Below, piece after piece: positions 1 to 8,700 of a stretch of DNA of 19,838 nt. The stretch comes from an uncultured Actinomycetes bacterium (lineage in GTDB: Bacteria; Actinomycetota; Actinomycetes; Nanopelagicales; Nanopelagicaceae): NCBI GenBank assembly GCA_903839355.1, contig CAIMBV010000061.1:1-19838 (forward strand). Direction: 5' to 3'. The translations under genes were made by a program, and so were the position numbers. Every line of letters starts with the position of its first letter. The first letter of the stretch is position 1. The notes beneath the pieces are model-generated. The model had not been told where the DNA came from, searched no databases, and saw only the letters and a program-made list of their open reading frames with translations.

Positions 1-602
1 AATAAGAATCCGGCAAAGAGAAGAAGTCTGCCGATGAAATCAACGATCGTCTGTTGCTCGGTCAAGAGAAAGACGTAATAGAGTTCATAAGGAGATTGCG
101 GCGGAATTTCGACAGCATGGCCAACGATGATTGCGCCCTTTTGAGTTCCATCTTTAAATGTGATTGTCCCGCGTATCCATTCCGCCAATCCAGATTTGCG
201 AACAGAGGCGCGAAGTGAAGATGGGATAGAAGTTAGATCTACATTGCCAGATGCCCCGTCATACAAGTCGTTAGAGCGATGCAAGACGGGAGATCCGATC
301 AACACGACTTCACGAGGAGTAGTTGCAACCGTTAAATCACTCGCCTTCAATATTCGATTGACGACGACCGGCAACTTTAAGGAAGTGAGATATAACGTGG
401 CGTCGAGTTGCCCTTGTGCGTAGTCATACAATGATTGAGCTTCGGATACAGATTCGTTTGTCTTCTCACGGAAAATTCCATCGGAGATTTGGATAAATAA
501 GATACTACCTACCAGCGAAATTAAAATAATAGAAAGCAAGAATGTTGTGGTGATGACGCGAAAGAGGATTGAGCTCCGCCATTTCACGCCGAGCCATCTC
601 AT
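1..602 (-). CDS. mtrB: Sensor histidine kinase MtrB, N-terminal part (cut by window edge)
   Basis: Partner kinase of MtrA, a membrane sensor controlling cell-envelope and division genes in actinobacteria. Only the first 200 codons are here. The frame stays open to base 3. After a short basic start (MRWLGVKWRSS) comes a first membrane helix (about residues 12-36), then an extracytoplasmic sensor region of roughly 130 residues, then the beginning of a second helix (IGRLLLFAGFL) at the window edge. The stretch ending the sensor (ELYYVFLLTEQQTI) resembles the same place in mycobacterial MtrB. The start ATG at 602 overlaps the mtrA stop as ATGA, which suggests translational coupling. HAMP, HisKA and ATPase domains lie outside the window. 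The family call rests on this N-terminus plus the mtrA neighbour. Confidence 0.88.
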   Translation of the reverse strand, partial: MRWLGVKWRSSILFRVITTTFLLSIILISLVGSILFIQISDGIFREKTNESVSEAQSLYDYAQGQLDATLYLTSLKLPVVVNRILKASDLTVATTPREVVLIGSPVLHRSNDLYDGASGNVDLTSIPSSLRASVRKSGLAEWIRGTITFKDGTQKGAIIVGHAVEIPPQSPYELYYVFLLTEQQTIVDFIGRLLLFAGFL

Positions 603-1279
603 GCCTGACTCGTTCCCGCCTTATACCCAACTCCACGCACGGTAAGAACTACCTGCGGATTATCGACATCTTCTTCCACCTTCGCACGCAAACGTTGAAC
701 GTGCACATTCACCAAACGTGTATCGGCCGCATGCTGATAGCCCCACACCTCGCTTAAGAGCGCGTCTCGAGTGAAGACCCGACCAGGCTCTTTTGCAAGC
801 GCAACGAGTAGATCAAACTCCAAGCGGGTGAGCGGGATCGTCTTTCCATTGCGAATTATGGTGTGCGCGACCTGGTCGATGGTGATGTCACAGATTCGCA
901 GCGTGGTAGATGTTTCCGAATTGGAACGGCGTAGGCGCACCTTAATGCGTGCAACAAGTTCAGATGGGTTAAATGGCTTGACCATGTAGTCGTCGGCGCC
1001 GGCTTCTAAACCTTTGACGACATCGTAACTATCGCTCTTTGCAGTAAGCATCACGATCGGGACCATGGATTTGTCGCGGATCAGTTTGCACACTTCAATG
1101 CCGCTTAAACCTGGAAGCATGACATCAAGCAGCACTAGATCAGGTTGGTGAGAATTAAATATATTCATTACCTGATCACCTGAGTTAACCAGGTCAACTT
1201 CAAAGCCGGAACCAGTGAGAACGATCCCCAGCATCTCCGCTAAATCTTGGTCGTCATCGACAACCATGACTAGCGTCAT
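599..1279 (-). CDS. mtrA: Two-component response regulator MtrA (OmpR/PhoB family)
   Basis: DNA-binding response regulator, usually essential in actinobacteria, phosphorylated by MtrB. It has 226 residues, the normal length. The receiver domain (about 1-115) shows the acidic pocket D8-D10, phospho-acceptor D52 in LVLLDVMLPG, switch T79 and conserved K101 in MVKPF. The C-terminal winged helix (about 128-222) contains LTRLEFDLLVALAKEPGRVF, the recognition region around DTRLVNVHVQRLRAKVE and the final RGVGYKAG hairpin typical of OmpR-type regulators. The ATG at 1279 overlaps the sahH stop by one base (TAATG), and the gene runs into mtrB through an ATGA overlap, so the three genes probably share a transcript. 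An 11-bp-period direct repeat before sahH is a candidate autoregulatory site. Confidence 0.95.
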   Translation of the reverse strand: MTLVMVVDDDQDLAEMLGIVLTGSGFEVDLVNSGDQVMNIFNSHQPDLVLLDVMLPGLSGIEVCKLIRDKSMVPIVMLTAKSDSYDVVKGLEAGADDYMVKPFNPSELVARIKVRLRRSNSETSTTLRICDITIDQVAHTIIRNGKTIPLTRLEFDLLVALAKEPGRVFTRDALLSEVWGYQHAADTRLVNVHVQRLRAKVEEDVDNPQVVLTVRGVGYKAGTSQA

Positions 1280-2553
1280 TAGCTACCGTGCTCCCAAGAG
1301 TTGAGGTAGTGCTCTTGAGCCGGAGTAAGAGTGTCGATAGTGACTCCCATGCTTGCCAACTTGAGTCGAGCAACCTCTTTATCAATCTCGGTAGGAACCT
1401 GATGTAATCCAGCACCAAGTGAGGCGGCGCTCTTGAGCAACCACTCTGCAGTCAGAGCTTGATCTGAGAAAGACATATCCATAACCGATGCTGGGTGTCC
1501 TTCTGCGGCACCAAGATTGACCAGTCGACCTTCAGCAATCAAGAGAAGGCGGCGTCCATCGGCCAACACATACTCATCGGTCTGGTGGCGGATGCGACGA
1601 TTCTTCTTTGCGTTCTTCTCGAGCCAAGCCACATCAATTTCAATATCAAAGTGACCTGAGTTTGCGAAGATTGCGCCATCTTTCATAACGGCGAAATGCT
1701 CCTCGCGGAGTACATCCCGATTACCCGTAACTGTAATGAAGAAATCACCGATCTTGGCGGCTTCAAGCGAATTCATAACGCGATAACCCTGCATCAAAGC
1801 ATCGAGAGCCTTAGTTGGGTCGATCTCGGTTACGACAACATTTGCTCCCATTCCGCGAGCGCGCTCTGCAACGCCCTTGCCGCAGTATCCAAATCCGCAA
1901 ACTACGACGGTAGATCCGGCGACCAAACCATTGGTTGCACGGAAGATCGCATCCATAGTGGATTGCCCAGTACCAAAACGGTTGTCAAACATGTGCTTGG
2001 TATCAGTATCGTTGACGGCGATCATTGGGAATTTAAGCGCACCATCTTTTGTCATCTGGCTCAAGCGAATTACGCCGGTCGTGGTCTCTTCGCAACCCCC
2101 CATAATTCCATCGAGGAGTTCGGTTCGAGATGTGTGCAAGGTGTTGACGAGATCGCACCCATCATCAAAAACTAGATTTGGCTTGATATCAAGGGCGGCG
2201 TTGAGATCGCGGTAGTACCCATCGCGATCTACTCCGTTGTGAGCAAAGACATTGATGCCGTATTCGTAGACCAGCGCCGCAGCAGTGTCATCTTGAGTCG
2301 AGAGTGGATTAGACGCGCAGAGCGCTAACTCAGCCCCACCTGCTTTGAGGGCGCGCATAAGGTTCGCCGTCTCTGTGGTCACATGCATACACGCTGCAAT
2401 CCGAATTCCAGTAAATGGTTGTTCCTTGGCGAAGCGCTCTTTGATCTGCGCAAGTACGGGCATGTTGCGCTCAGCCCACTCGATCCGCTTCTTCCCTTCA
2501 GCTGCTAGAGCGGGATTTGCAATATCGTGGCCAACAGATGTTTCAACTGACAC
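1279..2553 (-). CDS. sahH: Adenosylhomocysteinase (S-adenosyl-L-homocysteine hydrolase)
   Basis: Cytosolic NAD-dependent enzyme that splits S-adenosylhomocysteine into adenosine and homocysteine, clearing the by-product of methylation. Visible motifs: substrate-site MHVTTETAN (about 56-64), SNPLSTQDD (81-89), GGCEETTTG with E156, [14 protein letters not shown] with K186, D190 and N191, the NAD-binding loop GFGYCGKG (220-227), NSGHFD (298-303) and NLGAAEGHP (347-355). At 424 residues it is the shorter type, like archaeal and Thermotoga enzymes. Mycobacterial SahH is near 495 residues with an insert and a C-terminal Tyr-rich tail, both absent here. The start is GTG at 2553, preceded by AAGGAG with a 5-nt spacer. 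It leads directly into mtrA; sahH next to mtrA-mtrB is a common actinobacterial order. Confidence 0.95.
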   Translation of the reverse strand: MSVETSVGHDIANPALAAEGKKRIEWAERNMPVLAQIKERFAKEQPFTGIRIAACMHVTTETANLMRALKAGGAELALCASNPLSTQDDTAAALVYEYGINVFAHNGVDRDGYYRDLNAALDIKPNLVFDDGCDLVNTLHTSRTELLDGIMGGCEETTTGVIRLSQMTKDGALKFPMIAVNDTDTKHMFDNRFGTGQSTMDAIFRATNGLVAGSTVVVCGFGYCGKGVAERARGMGANVVVTEIDPTKALDALMQGYRVMNSLEAAKIGDFFITVTGNRDVLREEHFAVMKDGAIFANSGHFDIEIDVAWLEKNAKKNRRIRHQTDEYVLADGRRLLLIAEGRLVNLGAAEGHPASVMDMSFSDQALTAEWLLKSAASLGAGLHQVPTEIDKEVARLKLASMGVTIDTLTPAQEHYLNSWEHGS

Positions 2554-2575
2554 AAGAACTCCTTCGAGACTTCAG

Positions 2576-2622
2576 ATACAAGTCATATACATGTCTAATA
2601 GTGGTATTACGGGCGACCGCAA
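2576..2622 (-). promoter_or_regulatory. Probable promoter and direct repeat before sahH-mtrA-mtrB
   Basis: The 78-base gap between manB and sahH holds a possible promoter on the minus strand: TTGCGG (2617-2622), 16 bp, TATTAG (2595-2600). Just downstream lies a direct repeat, GACATGTAT then GACTTGTAT (2587-2595 and 2576-2584), 8 of 9 bases identical with an 11-bp period. One-turn tandem repeats are the usual target form of OmpR/PhoB-type regulators, and the last gene pair of this transcript is mtrA-mtrB. Binding by MtrA is inference. The gap is too short and unstructured for a known SAH riboswitch. Confidence 0.4.
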
Positions 2623-2631
2623 GGCTCAAGG

Positions 2632-3999
2632 TTACCCGATTAGCGCCAAGACCTGGCTCTGAACCTGCTTCAACTGCTCTAGGGAGTGAGCTTCGACATT
2701 GAGGCGAAGCAGAGGTTCGGTGTTCGAGGCGCGAACGTTGAACCACCAGTCCGGTCCAGTGACGGTGATGCCATCGAGATCATCGATGAGATAGTCCATC
2801 TCAAAGGAGGCCTTTATAAAGGCAATGCTCTCGCTGGGGTTATCCACTCTGGTATTGATCTCGCCGCTGGAGAAATACCGATTGAGCGGGGCTATCAGCT
2901 CCGAGAGAGGTTTGTCGGAGTGGGAGAGCTCGGCAATCGCGAAGAGTGCAGCTAGGGCCCCAGAATCAGCTCTCCAGAAATCACTGAAGTAAAAATGGCC
3001 CGAATGCTCTCCCCCAAAAACCGCTCCACTTTCAGCCATCATCTTCTTGATATATGAATGCCCAACTCTTGAGCGCAACGGCTTGCCCCCATTTTCCAGC
3101 ACTATCTCGGGAACTGCCTGTGAGGAGATGAGGTTATAAATAATGGTCGAACCGGGCTTGCGCTTAAGTTCACGAATGGCGATCAATGAGGTTAGCGCAG
3201 AAGGGTTCACTAACTCTCCGCGCTCATCCACAAGAAAGCAGCGATCGGCATCGCCATCAAATGCCAGACCAATATCAGCCTTCTCACGCTTTACGCGCTT
3301 CACCAGATCAACTAAGTTTTTAGGTTCAATTGGATTTGCTTCGTGGTTTTGAAAATTTCCATCAAGTTCAAAGTAGAGCGGGACTAACTCCACATTAAGT
3401 CGACTCATGAGAGCGGGAGCTGTAAAGCCTGCCATTCCATTTCCAGCATCCACCACAATTTTCAAACGGCGACCGCTGGTGAATTCATCTGCACCAAAAA
3501 GTCCGAGGAGAAAGTCAACATATTCATTGAGTAGTTCTCGCTGCGTTGTTACTCCGATAGGACCGAGCTTCATCGGGATCTCGCTGCTCATGAGATCTTT
3601 TATGCGAAGCAATCCAGATTCAGAGCCAATCGGTCTCGCACCAGATTTGGCCAACTTAATTCCGTTGTAAGCCGCTGGATTATGACTTGCTGTAAACATT
3701 GCGCCGGGAAGGTTGAGTGATCCTGAAGCGAAATAGAGCATATCCGTAGAGGCGAGTCCGATGCGGATTGCATCTAACCCTTGAGAATTTAATCCATCTG
3801 CGAAGGCAGTCGCTAAATCATCGGATGAGGGACGCATATCCTCACCAATTACTACTGTTGCTGGCTCTCGTTCTTCAATGAGGAAACGGGCAAATGCAGT
3901 ACCTAATACAAAGGTGAACTCTGGAGTTATTTGTTCTTCGACGAGGCCTCGAATGTCATAGGCCTTGATTACCTGATCTAACTCTTCCCGACTGAACAT
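2632..3999 (-). CDS. manB: Phosphomannomutase/phosphoglucomutase (ManB type)
   Basis: Interconverts mannose-6-phosphate and mannose-1-phosphate (and probably glucose phosphates), supplying GDP-mannose for envelope glycans. It has 455 residues, as expected for the alpha-D-phosphohexomutase family. Motifs in order: phosphoserine loop TASHNP with S105 (103-108), metal loop DGDADR (248-253), sugar-binding GGEHSGH (329-335) and phosphate-binding RASNTEPLLRLN (423-434). ATG at 3999 has no Shine-Dalgarno but is preceded by TAGATT plus 6 nt, so the message may be leaderless. In mycobacteria manB also sits near the DUF3499 gene (Rv3258c) and sahH. Here the manA and TobH genes usually found nearby are missing. 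Whether mannose or glucose is the main substrate cannot be read from the sequence. Confidence 0.93.
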   Translation of the reverse strand: MFSREELDQVIKAYDIRGLVEEQITPEFTFVLGTAFARFLIEEREPATVVIGEDMRPSSDDLATAFADGLNSQGLDAIRIGLASTDMLYFASGSLNLPGAMFTASHNPAAYNGIKLAKSGARPIGSESGLLRIKDLMSSEIPMKLGPIGVTTQRELLNEYVDFLLGLFGADEFTSGRRLKIVVDAGNGMAGFTAPALMSRLNVELVPLYFELDGNFQNHEANPIEPKNLVDLVKRVKREKADIGLAFDGDADRCFLVDERGELVNPSALTSLIAIRELKRKPGSTIIYNLISSQAVPEIVLENGGKPLRSRVGHSYIKKMMAESGAVFGGEHSGHFYFSDFWRADSGALAALFAIAELSHSDKPLSELIAPLNRYFSSGEINTRVDNPSESIAFIKASFEMDYLIDDLDGITVTGPDWWFNVRASNTEPLLRLNVEAHSLEQLKQVQSQVLALIG

Positions 4000-4005
4000 G
4001 TCATA

Positions 4006-4011
4006 AATCTA
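4006..4011 (-). promoter_or_regulatory. -10-like hexamer for a leaderless manB mRNA
   Basis: On the minus strand TAGATT lies exactly 6 nt before the manB ATG (TAGATT-TATGAC-ATG), and there is no Shine-Dalgarno. This is the geometry of leaderless actinobacterial transcripts. No clear -35 element is seen. Confidence 0.4.
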
Positions 4012-4029
4012 CTTGAGAATTGGTGCAGT

Positions 4030-4059
4030 GAATTAACCGCAGGGAGAGAAAGTTAATTC
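4030..4059. repeat. 8-bp inverted repeat between DUF3499 gene and manB
   Basis: Perfect arms GAATTAAC (4030-4037) and GTTAATTC (4052-4059) are separated by 14 bases. The right arm contains the DUF3499 stop codon. As RNA it is a weak A/T-rich hairpin with no U tract, so a terminator is unlikely. It could be an operator upstream of the manB start. Confidence 0.4.
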
Positions 4060-4424
4060 TGGGTTGAAGGGATCGCTCTCAAGTGTCCGCGGCGTCCGAT
4101 CTCAGGTTGAGTTGGTTGAGCAGGAATTGGTGCGCCCTGAGCGTTACCTACCTCACGGACCGCATTAGCGATAGCCATCAAATCATCCTCGCTCGGGCCG
4201 GCTTGATCAGATTCCGGTTCTAGCCTCACGACGCTCCACCCATTTGGGACGGTCAACTTTTCACTATGTGACTGGCAGAGGTCATAGGAGTGGGGCTCAG
4301 CATAGGTAGCGAGCGGTCCTAGGACAGCGGTTGAATCTGCATACACATAGCTCAAGGTCTTCACCGCGGGTAGTTGGCAACTTGCGCGCGAACAGATTCG
4401 ACTGGAACGGTGTTGTGTTCGCAT
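4053..4424 (-). CDS. DUF3499 family protein, cysteine-rich, putative zinc-binding
   Basis: An actinobacteria-specific conserved protein without established function (mycobacterial relative Rv3258c). The core LSYVYADSTAVLGPLATYAE is nearly invariant in the family. Possible metal ligands are C11 and C16 (CSRASC) and C50 and H53 (LCQSH), a pattern resembling a small zinc ribbon. The C-terminus (from about residue 70) is acidic, then Pro/Gln-rich. The start chosen is ATG at 4424, giving 123 residues with about ten residues before the first Cys, as in relatives. A longer frame from 4508 would overlap the DUF5719 gene and lacks family similarity. TAATCT lies 7 nt before the chosen ATG with no Shine-Dalgarno, which suits leaderless initiation. 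The setting between DUF5719 and manB is typical. Confidence 0.88.
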   Translation of the reverse strand: MRTQHRSSRICSRASCQLPAVKTLSYVYADSTAVLGPLATYAEPHSYDLCQSHSEKLTVPNGWSVVRLEPESDQAGPSEDDLMAIANAVREVGNAQGAPIPAQPTQPEIGRRGHLRAIPSTQN

Positions 4425-4482
4425 AATTGAGAGATTAGCGCCTTCCGCTCTCGAAGTGGTGGATTTGGCTCTTAATAAGAGT

Positions 4483-5796
4483 TTATCGGCGCGCCAAGGT
4501 TCGTACATCGGCTACTGGCAATTGGGCTCTCGAGACGAGTTGATTTGCCATCAGGGGTAGATAACTCAAAGTACCTGCCGAGTTTGAAATAAGAGCCCCG
4601 CCATAGACCGGCTTGTTAGAGAGCACGGTGAAGGAAACGGTATTAATCGCTCCCTGCGGATGCCACGAGGCCTGCGAATCTCCGGAGATGATCTGAGATT
4701 GCACCTTGCCTTTCTGGTCTCGCCAATCGACCTTCACAACTGGTGACTGCCCAATGAAGAGAAATTGGGTCGACGCTCCTCCGAGATTCATTTTGAAATT
4801 GGACATCTGTGGAATCTGGGTGCCCCAGGCAAAATCGCTTCCACTTGATGTAGTGCGGGTTAAGGTCGAGGCAAATATTGGTTGATCTGAATCGACTTCG
4901 ATTCCATAAGGAGTTGAAAGAGAAATTTTGGGAAGTGGAACGTCGACTACACGCTGATGTGCAACCGAAAGCGAATCAAATCCAACTGGAGTGAGGGTTC
5001 CCCCGCCCGAGTAAATTGTTAAGTGAACAGTGGCGTTGACATTTCCTGGAACTAAAAATCTCATGATCGAAGAGGACTTGCTGGCATTTCCATAAAGGGC
5101 CGCGATATAACTTTTAGTAGCAGGAGCTGCCACGCCCGCAACAAAACTGGAACCTAAATCGTGCAATCCATTTTTACGATGATCTAAGAGAAATGAAGTC
5201 ACGCGCCCAGACTGCGTCACAACATGAAGCGCGATTGACTCCTCCCCCGGCACGATTGAGGCAAGCGGAATATTGCGAGACGAATTCGCTTTGATGGTGA
5301 GCGAGATAGGAGCTAAGGCCACTTTGGAGCTATAGGGAAAGAGTTGAACAACGGAGTCGCTCAATCCACTATTTATTATTTGAAGGACCCCTTGGCTAGT
5401 TACCCCCGCTGAACCACCGATAAACCACTGATCCGCCCCTCCAACATCACAGACCGTCTCTGCGGTACTTGTTCCCGAGATAGTCTCCAAAGCAATCTCT
5501 GCGCCTGAATTTCCACTTACAAATGTAGGAGCACTCGAGCCAGCCACAATCGTCACTTTATGTGATTTAAGTGTTGTCGAGGAGCCAGCTACTAGTCGAG
5601 TTGAAATGCTACTGCTGGGCAATGTAATGGTTTCGTTAGCACCACTGAGAGCTCCAGGGCACACAACTGCCGGATAGCTTCCATTGAGAACTATGTGGCT
5701 CTTGGCTTGTGGGACCAAAGTTGCAATAGCAACTGCCGCTGAAATTATTAGCGGAGCCCTCAGCGTGAAAAGTAGATCCCGTAGGCGCGGCCTCAT
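4483..5796 (-). CDS. DUF5719 family exported/membrane-anchored protein
   Basis: Conserved actinobacterial protein of unknown function. A basic N-terminus (MRPRLRDLLF) leads into one hydrophobic segment (about residues 14-30), a signal anchor or uncleaved signal peptide. The rest (about 400 residues) is Ser/Thr/Val-rich with a beta-strand-like pattern, consistent with an extracytoplasmic beta domain. The sequence VVCPGALSGANETITL just after the anchor is the part I most associate with the family. The ATG at 5796 overlaps the glycosyltransferase stop as ATGA, and a strong GGAGGAG lies in the end of that gene, so the two are translated together. The partner is a membrane glycosyltransferase with its own external domain, so the two probably act together at the outer membrane face; that is inference. 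Confidence 0.85.
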   Translation of the reverse strand: MRPRLRDLLFTLRAPLIISAAVAIATLVPQAKSHIVLNGSYPAVVCPGALSGANETITLPSSSISTRLVAGSSTTLKSHKVTIVAGSSAPTFVSGNSGAEIALETISGTSTAETVCDVGGADQWFIGGSAGVTSQGVLQIINSGLSDSVVQLFPYSSKVALAPISLTIKANSSRNIPLASIVPGEESIALHVVTQSGRVTSFLLDHRKNGLHDLGSSFVAGVAAPATKSYIAALYGNASKSSSIMRFLVPGNVNATVHLTIYSGGGTLTPVGFDSLSVAHQRVVDVPLPKISLSTPYGIEVDSDQPIFASTLTRTTSSGSDFAWGTQIPQMSNFKMNLGGASTQFLFIGQSPVVKVDWRDQKGKVQSQIISGDSQASWHPQGAINTVSFTVLSNKPVYGGALISNSAGTLSYLPLMANQLVSRAQLPVADVRTLARR

Positions 5797-8700
5797 ACCA
5801 ACTCCTCCAAAGGAACTTGGCGTTTGCGGCGACCAGATGGCAATGCCATGACAATCGCTACTAGCAAGGTCATCAACTCTAGGGAGATCAGACCACGGTG
5901 TGCAGTTCCATCGAAGAGCAGGGAGACCTTTCCGGAAGTTGGGATAGTAAAAATGGGCAGGCCGTTATCAGCGTGTTGAAGCGGAACGTTCGCGCCATTA
6001 ATCAATAGCCGCCAGCTACGATCATATTTCTCGGCAAGAGAGATGACTCCAGCAGTCTTCACAACTCCTAGCGCGCCAACATCACCCGCTGGAATCAAGG
6101 TATTGCGTCCCTTGCTATCGGTTAACACGACGCGCGGCGAAGAACCGACGATATGCCAGACAATTCCAATATCGGTTGCAGACATTCGGGTGAAGCCGCC
6201 AACTCCATCGATGAGGCGGGCGATCTCTGGAGATGCCGGAGATTTTAAGTAGAGGTACTGAATTCCATAACTTCCCATGACCTTGGCTGAGCTAACTCCT
6301 GAGCCAGAGACAAGTTGAGTTACTGCATCAACAATTTGTGGTGGGGTCGCTGTTGCGACATCTGCATCGCCAATCGTGAGCGGATTTCCACGTGAGATAA
6401 AGAATGCCGTCTGCGAGGGAGTGGATGAGAGAACCAGAGTCTTTGGCTTAGCGGGACTCTGTGCGAGGGAGGAGACGAACGCTGGAATTACATCGCTCTG
6501 ATCCGACTGCACGAGGGATGTAGTTTGACCAACGAGTACCCAACCTGCGAAGAGCACTGTGGAGAGGATTGAGAGAACCGTCGCCCCAGCTATCGCTAAG
6601 TGTGAAAGCCCCAAGTGACGTACTCTCAGATTTGGAACAACCTTTTCGATAACCACCATCATCGGTGGGATCAAAATTATTGAAAGGACCAGGAAGGCAG
6701 ATCCAACATAAATGGGCTCGGTAGCGCCATGCCCTGGCATGTGCACCGCATTGAGCAAGATCGCGGAAGCTAGAATGATCGCCGAGATAAGCGAAGCTCT
6801 GCGCATTGATCTAATGAAAAAGCTGAAGAGAACGAAGAGTGCAGTAGGTGCGATTACCCACCACGGAGGTGCACCCTTACCGCCTGGGTTGGCAAGCAGG
6901 GTCGCGATGGTCCCACCATTTGCCAGTGGAATTCCTGGAGCAACTAAGAATTGAGTTGGATGGATAAGGGCGCCAAGCGACCATGGCAGGGTCAGAAGAT
7001 ATGCCGTCAGAATTACTGTAAATCGACGCACCACTGGCTTTGAGACTTCACTTTCAACCACATCAATCCAGCCACGAGATCGATCTGCAGTTCGGTAGAG
7101 CTGTACCAGCCCTACGAGAAGTAGATAGATCTGAATCAGGAGCCAACTCGCAAGCAAGAGCGGTGAGAAAGAGGCGACGAGAGCAATGAGGAGTGTCTGT
7201 GAAAATATCCGGCGCCAACTCATTCCCACCAGGTTGGTCATCACTGGCTTGATAGTGATGAAGAGCGGCGCAAAGAGATAGAGCACAAGTATGTCTATAC
7301 GCCCCTGGTTAAGAGAGCTCCATAGCAATGGGGTAAGAATGTAGACCACGCCACCAAAGGTAGAAGTACCCTGTGATGCTCCCACTCTGCGGAGTGCATT
7401 TACAAAAATAATAAAAGCGATGGGAGGCGTTAATAAAAAGAGAGCGGTAACAAAGAGAGACAAGTGCCCAAAGGAGACGAGGCTAATAATTCCCAGAACC
7501 GCCACCCAAGGGGGCGCCGCCACTGCAGAACCCATGCCGACTAAATGCCAAGCCTGCGCATAATTTCGAAGTAAGTCGCTACCGCTCGTTGGAATGAAAC
7601 CAAGCGCTCCTCCAGAGAGCGATCCAAAGCGAGCCCTGGCAGAGATGAATGCGAGAACAGTTATTGCAATGAGCGCCAGAGAGTCCGGACGCCTTAGCAC
7701 TCCTCGCAGAATGGAACTCTTTGATGAAAGAAGGATATCGGGCTCATCAAATTCTTCAGTCATCACCCCAAGATCAGAGTAACGGGGAGAATCATCAATC
7801 TCATCTAGATCGACCTTGCCTCTAAGTTTCTGAGAGATGGTGCTGGTTACTCGATCCACGCCGGCTCGGATCTGGCTACCTCGAGGTGGGATATAAGGCT
7901 GGACGACAGATGGAGATAAGAGACGTTTGCGCCGCCTGGCTCTTCTCGCCTTTATTAAGTCAGCTGGGTGAATCAGCAAGAGTCCAACCGCGGCAATCTC
8001 ATCGCCGGCATAACCAGGCAACTTAGCTAGGAGGTCGAAGACCACTCGCAAAAGGCTTGTACCTAACAACTGCAGTACTAGCCACGGCAAAGTCCACCAA
8101 GAGGAGTTTGCCAACATTACATATGCAGCATTTCTTCTATCCAGCATCAAAGGGCGATGTAAAAAAGCCTCGGATACATCAACAATACGTCGCTCACTGG
8201 CTGACGCGTGAGCATGAAATGCGCTGGCTGGCCCTACGCAGATCGCACTAAATCCAGTAACGCGAGCGCGCCACCCTAAGTCAACATCATCACGGAAGAG
8301 CGCTAGGTTTGGATCTAATCCACCTAACTCTTCAAATGCAGCGCGACGAACTAACATGCCAGCGGTACTTACGGAGAGAACCTCTTTGATCTCATCATGC
8401 TGACCCTGATCTTGTTCGCGTCGTTCGAGCCCAGTCCAACGCGCACCATTGGGAGCAATCGAAATGCCCGCCTCAAGTAAGTGATCCCGATCGTACCAAC
8501 CCAATAATTTAGGTCCTGCAATAACAACCTGTGGTCGCTCGGCAATTGCTGATAACAAATAGTGCAGCGCATCTTTTGCGGGCGCACAGTCATCATGAAT
8601 CAACCACAAACATTCGTTAGCTTCATCGATTGGATCGAGCAATTTTGGACTCTGCTCAAGTGCGATCTCGATGGCATCACCGTAACCAATATCCCGATCA

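Noticed and set aside
2554..2631. SAH riboswitch upstream of sahH
   Set aside because: The gap has only 78 bases and no clear paired elements; a direct repeat and possible promoter explain it better.
4425..4508. Longer DUF3499 start at 4508
   Set aside because: The extra 28 residues overlap the DUF5719 end, have no ribosome site, and relatives begin close to the first Cys.
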